From Volutella citrinella (lineage: Eukaryota; Ascomycota; Sordariomycetes; Hypocreales; Nectriaceae): DNA of 64,000 nucleotides. The translations under genes were made by a program, and so were the position numbers. The notes under the pieces were generated by a model, which was not told the DNA's origin, made no database searches, and was given only the letters and a program-made list of their open reading frames with translations. This document shows positions 22,407-32,677 of the stretch, piece after piece; position 1 is the first letter of the stretch; every line of letters begins with the position of its first letter. The stretch lies in NCBI GenBank assembly GCA_034401135.1, contig JAWZSP010000002.1:3162001-3226000 (forward strand). The letters are read 5' to 3'.

Positions 22407-23459
22407 ATGGCTTCCATGGCAGCAGCAGCCCGTGATATCCCACAGGCCTCCTTGAGCCGAGACAACTTAGCTGTTGTAGCGGCTCGGAGTGTTCCTACGA
22501 CTGCGACACGATCTCAACCCCTTCCTACCCCCCCGAACTCCATCTCCCCTGCCCTGCCACCCCACGGCCTGAAGGCGCAGCTCCAGAAAGCCAGACTCGA
22601 GCCCATCGATTCTGACCTGGACCTTCACGAGCCCAAAGGTAGCCAGAGCCGGTCAGTTTCGCCTGCGCTCGAAGCGTCAGGCGCCATAACCAGCACTCTG
22701 CTTGCCAAATACCACCTGCCAGAGATCCTGCTCAGCCATGGGCCCCTGGCTATTCGGCACATTATGGGATACCTGACAACGTCAGTACCTGGCTTCTCAG
22801 GGATTCCTCCTACCAAGGCGCGCAGACTGGTCGTGGGAGCGTTGGAGCGACGAGGGGGAGAAGGAGGATTAGACGGAGAGGTGGAATTTGAAAAGGTGGG
22901 ATGGGGACGATGGGATGCCCGTCAGCGAGGACAACCGGCGCGGGCCCGCCAAGGGACGCCGCCGTCGTCATTTGCTACCGGTATTCCCATTTCCAAGGCC
23001 GGCATGCGAGGTCAGGACCGTCCTCGCATGAGCACTGCTGCGTCGCATGGTGGTGACTCAGTCAGCTTTTCGCACGATGATCACGACATGTACATGATGG
23101 AGAATGAGGCCGACAAGATGTCTATGGACGGCTCCGCATCAGCCTCCTGCTCTGAGGCCCCGGATGACGATGTCGTCATGAACGACGATCCCGAGGACGT
23201 TACTGATGACGAGGACTGGGGCGCGATGGGAGCTGCCGCTCTCCGAGCCGAATCATACCCAAACATGGCTGCCGCTCTGTCGGGCGGTAACTTCCTCTCG
23301 TCTGTTAACACCCCGGGTGGTCTTCGATCATTTTCTGCCACCACGGGTATGGCTCGCCCACCCCAACCAGGGAACATCAACTTCTCGGCACTGTCGGGTG
23401 CGTCCGATGCCCAGGAGCGAGACGCCGTTGAGGCTCTCCTCCGACTTGGTTCTGTATAA
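22407..23459 (+). CDS. STB3: Stb3-like DNA-binding protein (Sin3-binding protein 3 family)
   Basis: A single exon of 350 aa. Residues 94-171 are the Stb3 domain: LLAKYHLPEILLSHGPLAIR, then YLTTSVPGFSGI, KARRLVVGALERRG and FEKVGWGRWDAR. In yeast, Stb3 binds the RRPE element (AAAAATTTT) of ribosome-biogenesis promoters and recruits the Sin3-Rpd3 deacetylase to repress them when TOR signalling falls. The rest is low complexity: a Pro/Ser N-terminus with LPTPPNSISPAL, and an acidic stretch (EAPDDDVVMNDDPEDVTDD) in the second half. An in-frame ATG at 22242 would add 55 residues, but a strong acceptor-like sequence ends at 22359 inside that extension, so I prefer 22407. Confidence 0.88.
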   Translation: MASMAAAARDIPQASLSRDNLAVVAARSVPTTATRSQPLPTPPNSISPALPPHGLKAQLQKARLEPIDSDLDLHEPKGSQSRSVSPALEASGAITSTLLAKYHLPEILLSHGPLAIRHIMGYLTTSVPGFSGIPPTKARRLVVGALERRGGEGGLDGEVEFEKVGWGRWDARQRGQPARARQGTPPSSFATGIPISKAGMRGQDRPRMSTAASHGGDSVSFSHDDHDMYMMENEADKMSMDGSASASCSEAPDDDVVMNDDPEDVTDDEDWGAMGAAALRAESYPNMAAALSGGNFLSSVNTPGGLRSFSATTGMARPPQPGNINFSALSGASDAQERDAVEALLRLGSV

Positions 23460-25607
23460 TATCATTCTGCATGCGCGGCGTTTTGGGGTCTGGGATTTGA
23501 CTGGGGGGGCAACAAGTTGGCAGTTGCCCCGGCTGGCTAGAGGTCGTGTCGCCATTTATGATTGAGACGGCGTTCTCTGGATCATAAACTCTTATCACGA
23601 TGACACGGTTCTCGGCTTTTTCTTTTCTTTTCTTAATTCTGTTCATCTCAGAACCAAGGTTTTGACTTTTGGCTGGGCTACATTCAGTGTTTTGGCCTTG
23701 GGGCGGAAACTGATTTCTTGCCGGGGCTCGGCTGGTTCCTGGCAGGACTCTTGGAACTTCGGACACGCAGCAAGTGCCAAGATAGCAGGTTTCTGTCGAG
23801 CATTTTCTACATCGGCGAGGACTTTCAACATCGGGACAGGGGAGTCACTTGATGACTCATGCGACAGTTCTGTTTCCACGTCACAATATTTCTCTTGGCG
23901 AATGGACGACATCATTACAGGAAGAGCTGGCCTTTGAGATATCCGACGTCATTCTTGCTGCATTCCAATTTGCACATACCTCCGTTTGCTTGAGCCTTGT
24001 ATCACGGCGCTATATCATTTCGACATGGCCGCGAAAGGCATCACTGGCAGATGCACGTTGACCGTCTCGGCTGGCTTTCAAACAATTCTCAACTCTTCTT
24101 TAATTCTGGCATGGGCTTGACTTTGGTGGGAATCATGATATCGCGACGGGAAGTCTGGGGGGCAAGCAAGTGACGTCCAAACAGAACTGGACCAGTCACT
24201 CGGGGGCATATCACTATCACAAAACGGTTGTTACTAGATTCGGCATCGGAGAGCAATGCTCTGGCCGGCATCTGGTTCCTGGTTTAGGATTTGGACTGGT
24301 CAAAAAGAGTAAAAAGCAAAATGGGATTCAAGTCGGATTACAAGTAGTCGTCCTGGTTCCTTCTGGCCAACTACTAGTTGCAATGAAAAGATCTAGCTTT
24401 GCTGTCCCAAACTTCTCTCCGTCCCGCTTGTTTAACCGTGGATCCAATTGAAGGAGCCTGAAGCCAGAGCCACGAACTGTAAAGTACTCTTGGCATGGCA
24501 TTGGACAGATTGATATAGCACTGAAATTTGACTTTTGGAACAACGATCTGACTCATACGATATCTTGCCGCTATTGATGCCAGACGTCAGCAGCAAGAAG
24601 AGAGTGTCTGCCCGACAGTTCTCATGGGAAATCAAACTGCAGACAAGGCAAACACAGGAGAAGAATGGATATGGGTCCCGGAGTGCACTTGACACGGACG
24701 GCGGGCGCCTTGGAAGCCTTAGGCCCAACAGCTGTCAGTCTTGTTGACGATCGTCGTCGTCTCCGTCCTACACATTGGCGTGCGCGCCGTTGCCGCCTTC
24801 GAGCCCCAGCCGGTTGCCAGCTTCAACTTCAACAAGGGCGGATAATGAGCACTTTCACTTCCAGGCGCCCCCGGGCCCCAGTCTCCTTAGTGATGCCTTC
24901 CCTGAGAAGGCCCGTGACAAAAATGCAAAGCTAAGCTGCTCAACTAAGTCATTTACATAACGAGCTGTACATTTAAGCCACGGGGTGTTGCAGCTTGAAT
25001 TGATTCAAGCTGGGTTGTTCTGGCTGCTCGCGATAACTCCTGGAAGCCGGCTATGGATTGGGGCTGGAACTCTCGCGTCGCTCCATGCTGCGCCTAGCAC
25101 TTCGGCATGCCGCGTATCGAAGCACGCGCCTTAGTTCCTCGTCCTGCTACCGAACCACTTTGTCCTCCATAGGACGCAGCTGTGGCGACACACTGCTTCC
25201 TACTACAGCCTGGCTGGGCGAAATCCGCATAAACTGGCATAGACCAGTAAACAGCATGGCGGTTCCAGGGGGCCATGGTCCTCAGCCCAAAAAACATGAT
25301 AACCAAATACCAGCCGGTGTGTTCCAGTGTGCAAGTTCATCGCACTTGAGCTTGCTGCTGTATGTTGTTCCCCAACACACAAGGAGAGTTCAAGCGGGGA
25401 AATGTTGAAGGGCTCCGCTCATTACACGATGAGAAACCATGGTTTGTTTACAGCTGCAAACTAATGCCAGATGAGTGATTAATATGTGATCAAGGGGGTC
25501 ATCAATCAGGCCTGCTAGGCAATGTTGCTGGGGCTTGTGGGGGTAGTCCAGAGTGGGCATGTCGAGACATTTGCTACCGGGTTGCCCCATGACACGATGC
25601 TACGATC
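23460..25607. other. Intergenic, no gene seen (distal upstream of PACC)
   Basis: It begins with the STB3 3' UTR. No family motif was found in any frame. Scattered GCCARG hexamers (23738, 23776, 24489, 25209) occur at about two per kb, in contrast to the dense cluster that follows. Confidence 0.5.
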
Positions 25608-28468
25608 GCCAAGCCAGCTTTGAATCACATCTTGTTCTTCGATCCCGAATAACGGACAGCGGGGTAGCTAAGATTGGGTCGTAAGACAGTTGTGGATGGC
25701 GAAAACTACGTGAGAGGAAGACGATTGTGTTGGTGGTGCCAAGAAGTGGAGGAGCGTGTTGGCTGTACAGCCGATCGCTTGTCCCAGACTCTTGGCCTGA
25801 AAGCTTGAGAGGCTCATTCAACAGAACCGTACTATATTAGAGAATTGGGCGCAGGAAGGGAGGAGGGCCAGGGGCGGCGGAGTGATTGCGAGGGAACGAG
25901 AGGTGATGGAACGGGCAGTGATCCATGTGTGACGGAGCGGAGGAGCCAAGGCCAAGGCGACGCCCATCCTCTTCCCTCCGCGATGAGGAGGAGGTTCGAC
26001 TCAGGCTGTCGTCATCACAAAGAAGCTTGGCGCATATAGACCCCGCTCCATCTGGTCATTCTAGGAAGGGCCCTTGGAGCCAAGTCTTGGCTTTAAAATC
26101 ACCGCTTCGGTGTCTGACGGAGTGGGACATGCCGGGACACGGAGCAGTGGAGAGAAACGTGGGAGGTCCACGGCACCTCCACTGGCTATGGGCGTCCTCG
26201 GGGCAATTTCTGGTGGCCCAAGATCGCTGGGCATGCTCGGTGCCCGTTTTGTGCTGGTGGTGAGGCGCGATGGGTTGAATGTGAGTTTTCACGGGGAGAG
26301 AACAGGATGCACAGAGGACAAGACGGCGTAGAGTGCCGAGTGTGTACTGCGCCGCTGGCTTGTGTTCAGTAGAGTTGCACAACGCACGTCACCGGCGCCT
26401 CTGCCAAGTCTCGCGGTCGTCAGGAGGAAGGACGATGAGATGACCGTTCCAACTCCCGCGGCGGAGCGGGCGAGGCCAAGCCCACGGCCAAGAGGGAGGA
26501 GCCAACCCGGCCAAGTCGATGGATGCCAAGGGAACAGAGAGTAGAAGATTGCAACAGTCATCTGTCTGGGGGGTGACCAGGTGTCCAACCATCCGCACCG
26601 AAGCAACTTCCACTTCCAAGGGCCAATAACCCAAAGGCCACCTACCAAGACATACCATACCAGGCTTGCAAGCGTCCAAGCCTTGCCAGTGCCAATAAGG
26701 TTAAAAACCAAGACGGAGCAAGTCCGGGCAGGCCTGGGGAAAGCGCGTAGGCTATTGGGTGGCATGCCCCGATAGGCTCCTTCGGTCACGCTTCCAGGTG
26801 GCTTGTAAGTTGTAGCTCAGCGCGTGCCCGTGTCGTGATTTCCCGAACTGGGCTTGGCAGGCTCTTGGCAGACTCTTGGCATAGCCGGGCAAGGCCAAGC
26901 CCTCGGAGGGACGCCACGGGGGGGATTGCGTCGCAAGGGCTTGACGCTAGCACCTTGGCACTGGCTTGGCAGAGGGCAAGAGCTGGGCATCGTGCTGGGC
27001 GCTGGGCAGGCGCTTGGCAAAGCCTCAGGGCTCGGCGGAAGTTCGTGGGTCCGAGTTGGTGGGGAAAGGATTCTTCTTCGGTGCTGGCTGGGCAAATGCT
27101 TGGCTTGGCCGGTCGGGGCGCCCAGATGTCGGAGGATGGACGGACGGACGGGGATGGATGGTGCTGCACAACGCGAATACCACAGTGGGACATGTACATG
27201 ATCTGGAACGGGAGGAGGCCAGGAGGCCGCCAATGTCGTTGGCAAGTCTCGCAAACCATGGAGCCGGTCTCTCTCTCCCGTTCGTCGGTACGGGATCCAA
27301 CGGCGACGGGCAGTGGGCACTGGCGTATGAGTTCTTAGTAGTGGTCCGTCCTCAGTTGGAGTCAGGGAAGAAGGAATCGGCGCCTAACGATGACATGAGC
27401 ATAGAACCCAACCTACTGATTGCAATCATTTAAGCTTGATTAAACCCGCACGCACACGCGATAATTACAAGATGCCTACCGTTCCGATGCTGTCTACCCC
27501 AGCGCAGTGACGCACTGTACGGAGATAGGCCACCGTTACTGTCCAGTCCACGCGTGCTCATCTTACCACTGCACAGCTGCCAGTGGCGCAGAAGACGGGA
27601 AAGATGCATTGAATCGCGCAGCGGCCCGTCTTGGCTTGGCGGGCCCAGCATCCGAGTCAAAGCTTCGGCTGGACTGGCGGCCGTGGGATTCTTACCTGAG
27701 TAGAGGCAGGAGCGCCTAAACCTGCCAGCTAATCACTCCTCGGACGCAGAAATCTCCTCCACAAACCCCGAGGCGCCGGCATCGCGAGCATTTTCCCATG
27801 GGGAAGTTAGCATGGCACAGGGCGCCAGGTAAGGTGGTGCGGTCCGTCCTCACCCTGAAGATGCGCAATAGGCACCTGTCCGTCCTCCCCAGCCCATTCT
27901 CCAGACACAAGACGCAGCGAGTCTTGGCCCGGGGGCGGACGTCACCCCACACGGCGGACTTGGCAATTGCTTGCGCGAGAAGAACAGGGCCAAGCAATGC
28001 ACGGAGTACATATCATCGCATGCTCCTCCGGGGCCAGATAATCAGGACACACATTTGACACTCCACTGACTGATTGGCCCCCCTCTATCGTCTTCTTGGT
28101 CTTCTTGGCCTTCTTGGCAACTTGGCTCGCCCCCCTAAGTCGCCACGAGCGGTCGGCTTTGGTGGGGCTGCCATGCCGCCCATATCGCAAGGCCCCTCCC
28201 CCCCCAATGGCTCAGGTGACGTTGGGGCCGGATCAACCAAGGGTGCCAGACCTGTGTGAGGCCCCCGGCTACCTCGCTGCCCAATCAGTGTCCCCCGATG
28301 AGGGGCAGTGCCCAGACTGCCAAGGCTTGGCGTTCTTGGCATCGTTTCTTAGACGAGCAGGAGTCAAGTAGCGGCGCTAGCAGAGACTTGTCGTGCTGCG
28401 ATGGACCCGGCGGACCCTGGGTACCTTCCACCTCCGGATACTCCGTTGTCAGCGCCAAGACTGCCAAG
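25608..28468. promoter_or_regulatory. Dense cluster of PacC-type sites (GCCARG) upstream of PACC
   Basis: I count 37 GCCARG hexamers on either strand in 2.86 kb. Start positions are 25608, 25791, 25867, 25945, 25951, 26026, 26089, 26096, 26403, 26475, 26487, 26510, 26525, 26853, 26864, 26875, 26894, 26954, 26965, 27013, 27099, 27104, 27218, 27630, 27635, 27824, 27923, 27959, 27989, 28104, 28113, 28121, 28319, 28326, 28335, 28454 and 28463. All but three are GCCAAG/CTTGGC. About three are expected by chance at even base composition. The last lies 311 bp before the PACC start codon. PacC of Aspergillus nidulans binds GCCARG, so autoregulation is the natural reading; binding here is inferred. 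Confidence 0.75.
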
Positions 28469-28511
28469 ACTTTCCGATTGCTCTTGCCCTCTCGCCCAGA
28501 CTTTTGCGTAA

Positions 28512-28517
28512 ATGTAA
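28512..28517 (+). promoter_or_regulatory. Start-stop element (ATG TAA) in the PACC leader
   Basis: The only ATG between the last PacC-type site and the PACC start is immediately followed by TAA. If the transcript begins upstream of 28512, this is a minimal upstream reading frame able to hold ribosomes. Confidence 0.4.
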
Positions 28518-28778
28518 AGGGAGCACTCGCCCCCGAAGGTATTGCAAACCGTTTCCCACTTCCAAATCTCCATCAGCATCTCTCGATTCATCTTTGGAAG
28601 ACTGAACAGAGCCAACAGCATATCTGGCATTGTTCTTTTTGCCCACTCGCCCCCGGTTCAAGCGACTCTGCGCGCCCGTGCACGAGTCTCCCACCCGTGG
28701 TCTCAGTCGGCACCGCCTCGGCTAAACTAACCAGCCCGCTGTGTGCTGCCACTGGCGCCCACTACCCTACCAGCTACC

Positions 28779-30710
28779 ATGTCCCCCAACGACGAGCATG
28801 AGCAGTCGGCTTCTGCTCCCGCCTCCGGAAGCAGTACTGCCAGCAATGACTCCAAGTCGGTGACTCCCGCTCCCAGCGCCGACTCCAACACATCCCAGGG
28901 AAGCGGCTCCGTCTCTTCCGCCGATGACAACCTCACCTGCCGCTGGAACGCCTGTAACCAGAAGTTCGCTAACCCCGAAGCTCTCTATGTAAGTCTGCCG
29001 GCATGCCTCCTCGGTCTTGGCTTCGAAACACCTGGCAGCAATAATGACTGACGCCTAACAGGAACACATCTGTGAGCGCCATGTTGGTCGCAAGAGCACC
29101 AACAACCTCAACTTGACTTGCCAGTGGAATTCGTGCCGGACCACCACTGTCAAGCGGGATCACATCACATCCCACATCCGCGTCCATGTTCCCCTGAAGC
29201 CTCACAAGTGTGACTTCTGCGGCAAGTCTTTCAAGCGCCCCCAGGATCTCAAGAAGCACGTCAAGGTATGCACCCATTGTAGCGCGTTGCTGATGCAGCT
29301 CCATCTCCTCGTTCCATCACTTACACGCAACAACAATAGACTCATGCCGACGACTCAGTCCTGGTCCGCCAAGGGCAGGATCAGGGTGGTCTCAACTATC
29401 GCCCACAGCCTCCCAAGGGCCCTGGTGGCTTCTATGACCACAGCAACCAGATGAGGGGAAACCCTACGGCGTATGGTCACCAGGCGCACCCTAACAGTTA
29501 CTACGCCCCTCAGCCATCAACCAACTATGGTCTCTACTTCAGCCAGCCAGCGATCAACACATCCCGGCCTGAGCACCTCGGATACAGCGCCGCCGCCGCC
29601 CCATTTGACCGAAAGCGCACCATGGACATGGTTGACGACTTCTTTGCCAGCGCGAAGCGACGCCACATCGACCCTTCCTCTTATGCCCAGATTGGTCGAT
29701 CACTGATGCCTCTTCATGGCTCCCTGTCCATTCCCAATGGCCCCATGGCTGCCGCCCCGGAACAGCATTACATGCCACAACCTGCCGCCGCCGTGGTCCA
29801 TTCCGCTCCAGCCCCCAGCCAGAACCCTCTTGCGCAGCAGTACTACCTACCGATGCCGAATGCTCGCACGCAGAAGGATCTCATTCAGATCGACAACCTC
29901 CTGGGCCAAATGCAAGACACCATTTACGAAAACGCGAGCCACGCGACTGCTGGCGTCCATGTTCACAATGGAGATCACCAGTTTAATGGTTATCGACACA
30001 CTCCTTCACCCCCTACTGCGCATCGGTCGCCTACAGGCTTGGCTATCGCGACTGACCACTACCAACCCGTTTCCGCGGCCAGCATGGCCTCGCCTCTGAC
30101 GGCAATCTCCTCCACTGGCACGCCAGCTGTGACACCTCCCTCGAGCACCATGTCGTACACTTCCGGCCACTCCCCCAGCCCGTCATCCTCAGCCATGTCT
30201 CCTCAGTCCAGGCACGGCTCAACAGCCTCTGTCATGTACCCTACCCTCCCTGCCACCCTTCCTGCCGTGAGCCAAGGCTTCGGCCATTCCGCCACCGCCA
30301 CGCTGGGCCCTAGCTTTGAGAGCAACGAGCGTCGACGATACTCTGGCGGTATGCTCCAGAAGGCTCGCGCCGGTCCCCTTCCTCCTCCCCGTGAGGACAT
30401 GAGTGGCGCCGTTACGCCCAAGGCGAACGAGTCTGCCCTCTCTGTTGGGTCTCCTTCGTCCGAGTCTGATGTGAGCGACACCACTCGCGAGCGCGAGGAG
30501 CAGTATGACCGCTGGTTGGAAAACATGCGTGTCATCGAGAGCCTAAGGGAGTACGTACGAGGTCGTCTTGAGCGCAAAGAGTTCATGGACGACGGAGAGG
30601 CTGCTCGGCGTTCGGACCCTGATGCCATGGATGTTGATCGGAGCCCGAAGATTGGTGCTCCCCGAGAAGGATCAACGCTCTATCCTATTCTCCGTATGCC
30701 CGGGGCTTAA
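28779..30710 (+). CDS. PACC: pH-response transcription factor PacC/RIM101
   Basis: Three exons, 28779-28988, 29062-29265 and 29340-30710 (594 aa). Three C2H2 zinc fingers occupy about residues 54-140: [10 protein letters not shown] with [37 protein letters not shown], and [21 protein letters not shown]. These are nearly the canonical PacC fingers, of which fingers 2 and 3 read GCCARG. The long Ser/Pro/Tyr-rich tail includes [14 protein letters not shown] and a conserved C-terminal block ([29 protein letters not shown]). Known members are cut twice in response to alkaline pH through the Pal/ESCRT pathway to give a short nuclear form that activates alkaline-expressed and represses acid-expressed genes. 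The upstream site cluster and start-stop element suggest layered control. Confidence 0.96.
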
Positions 30711-32467
30711 GCCTTTGTATCTTCGTTCTCTTTTACCCCCCTTATCTTCTGGTGGGCCAATCTGGCGGGCTTGTATGATTTTGTCCCTTTTATGATGGAT
30801 ACTGCTTTAGGAACCGGATATGTCAAAGGCGGTGGTCTGGCCGCAGTGCCAAGTTCGCATGTGTTGTGGATTTCTTTATGTGTGACGAAAAGTCCTAGGA
30901 TGTTGCTCTTCGCTTGGACAGTTTGGTTGGGATTTGGCACATAGTTACAAGGACACGGATTGATGACGCGCGCGTCTTCGCCTCGGATTGAAAGCGATGG
31001 GTGCAGGTTTAAGGACAATGAATGAGTTTGAAGGCCTACCGAATTGGTTCCTCTTTTGTTCGTGCTTCTTGTGAAAATATCGTCGGCCGACGGTTGTGCG
31101 GGAGAGCCATGCTGGGCAAGGGGTCGAATGGCTGGTTATGTTGGGGTGAGCCGAAGGGATACAAGGATCGATCTCAGAACGAAACAGAGGCTCGCGTATA
31201 TAAGAGTGAATGCAACGATGTAATGATCCAAGCGTCAACCCCCAATGTTTGTCTGTGTGCACGGCTGCACAGCCCTCCGTGTCCCAACGCGCATGTCGAC
31301 TTGGGGTTTGCACCGGCGACTTGACACCATGGCCTGCTGCCATATTTAGACGTGATTTTTGAGACAACGTCAATCGCTGAGTCAATCCAGACTAGGTGTT
31401 GGAGGCGACGATCAGGAATGGAGCACGCTTGGAGTTTTGCCTTATTTGGTGAACGGCGTAGGAGTAGCTAGACATTGACACCATCCAAGTCTCGGGGTGC
31501 TAAGAACAGGATGATGGCGATATAGCCAGAGTCACCTATGATGGTCTTCTTCTCAAATATTCGCTTGGGGGTAGTATGTTCAAGCTAGCCAGCGACATGA
31601 ACAGGCCCCCTCTGAGCAGTCGCGGGGGAGTTCAGAGGACGATAAACGCTGAGGACTCTTCGTGCAGACGGAGGTGTAAGATGATACAGCCATTCTGCGA
31701 ACCCCATACCCACAAAGCGACGTATTAGGATAAGGGACAGCTGAGGCCACGCCGTCAAAACACACTCCTTGTTGGTCCTATGGAGCGAGCTCGGGACGGG
31801 TCGAGAGAATGCAGCTTTGAGGGATCTGTCACATTTAGATGTAACATTAGATGGTACTGCTCTCCCTTGCCGCGATAATCACTGACTGGTTCCTAACGTA
31901 TTGTCGTCTTCCTGTACAGTGAGCTTACGTATGGAAAATGGTGGAATGGCCTTTTGCGTTTGGCGTGCGCTGTCTCGGAAAGGGGCGTGGACGAGCCGAG
32001 GCTGATCTGATATAAATATCAATCCTCGACAGCTTTTTGGACAGTGGAATTCCAGAAACACCCCGACACCCCGAGACAAGCCACAATATCAACTGCTGGC
32101 ACTCGGGTTTCTAAAAAAAAAAAACCAATCCCGGATACGTTGCGGTCAAGTGCGCCGGCGGCGCCCTACAGTGAAGGTCTGGAAGGGGGCCCCGCCAAGC
32201 CGACCGCGTTCTTGTCGGCTTGTGAGGAGCGACAGGATTTATTATGATGAGGTTCTTTTGTTAGACAGTCTCTTCTAGGAAATACTGTACTCAGTTCAAG
32301 TTAAAACCAACGTTAACGCCCAGAGGTGGCCACCTCATCCTTCATTCTCCAGACAAGATGATGCTCCCCTCTGCATTCGCTTATAAGACGGCTCCTCGCC
32401 ACCCTCATCGGCGTTCGATTTACAACTGTCCCATCCCCATCATTAGAACAGGCTTTTGCTCGCCACC
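30711..32467. other. Intergenic, no gene seen (1.8 kb)
   Basis: PACC 3' UTR followed by the upstream region of the small secreted protein gene. A TATAAATA at 32012-32019 is not followed by a convincing gene. No other feature was supported. Confidence 0.5.
32392..32397 (+). promoter_or_regulatory. TATA-box-like element (TATAAG) of the small secreted protein gene
   Basis: TATAAG lies 71 bp before the start codon at 32468, a spacing compatible with a short leader, and the start has a CACCATG context. Confidence 0.4.
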
Positions 32468-32677
32468 ATGCGCGTCAGCACCATCTTCGTCTCTCTGGCC
32501 GTCGTTAGCAGCGCCGTCGCCGCCAGCCTCCGCGGCCGCTGCTGCTGTTGCAATCTCAGTCTCGGTCGCCCTGTCTGCAATACCATCCCTTGGAAGCAGC
32601 TTTGCCTCTGCCCAGCGGTTGTCTGCCCTGACAGACTAGAGCAATCGCTAGCCGTGGAAACCACGACTTCCTGGTGA
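32468..32677 (+). CDS. Small secreted cysteine-rich protein, 69 aa
   Basis: MRVSTIFVSLAVVSSAVAA is a textbook signal peptide, with cleavage expected after residue 19. The mature part (about 50 aa) has eight cysteines: a run of four (CCCC), then single cysteines in RPVC, QLC, LC and VVC, an even number as expected for disulfide-linked secreted peptides. I do not recognise the family; spacing does not fit hydrophobins (which have CC pairs at fixed places) or classic defensins. Small secreted cysteine-rich proteins of fungi include effectors, antifungal peptides and cell-wall proteins, and nothing here decides between them. GTGAGT overlaps the stop codon; splicing to AAG at 32730 would also stop at once, so the protein is hardly changed. 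Expression is unproven. Confidence 0.5.
   Translation: MRVSTIFVSLAVVSSAVAASLRGRCCCCNLSLGRPVCNTIPWKQLCLCPAVVCPDRLEQSLAVETTTSW

Noticed and set aside
26786..27338. Overlapping open frames of up to 167 codons on both strands, rich in Leu, Ala and Trp
   Set aside because: The frames arise from the repeated CTTGGCA units of the PacC-site cluster; the repeated peptides are a by-product.
28074..28259. Frame with a LLGLLGLLG stretch resembling a membrane segment
   Set aside because: The Leu/Gly run is the translation of the nine-base TCTTCTTGG repeat; not a gene.
32012..32247. TATAAATA followed by a 67-codon frame
   Set aside because: The frame has no signal peptide or domain and ends in low complexity; the TATA-like word is probably chance in an AT-richer spot.
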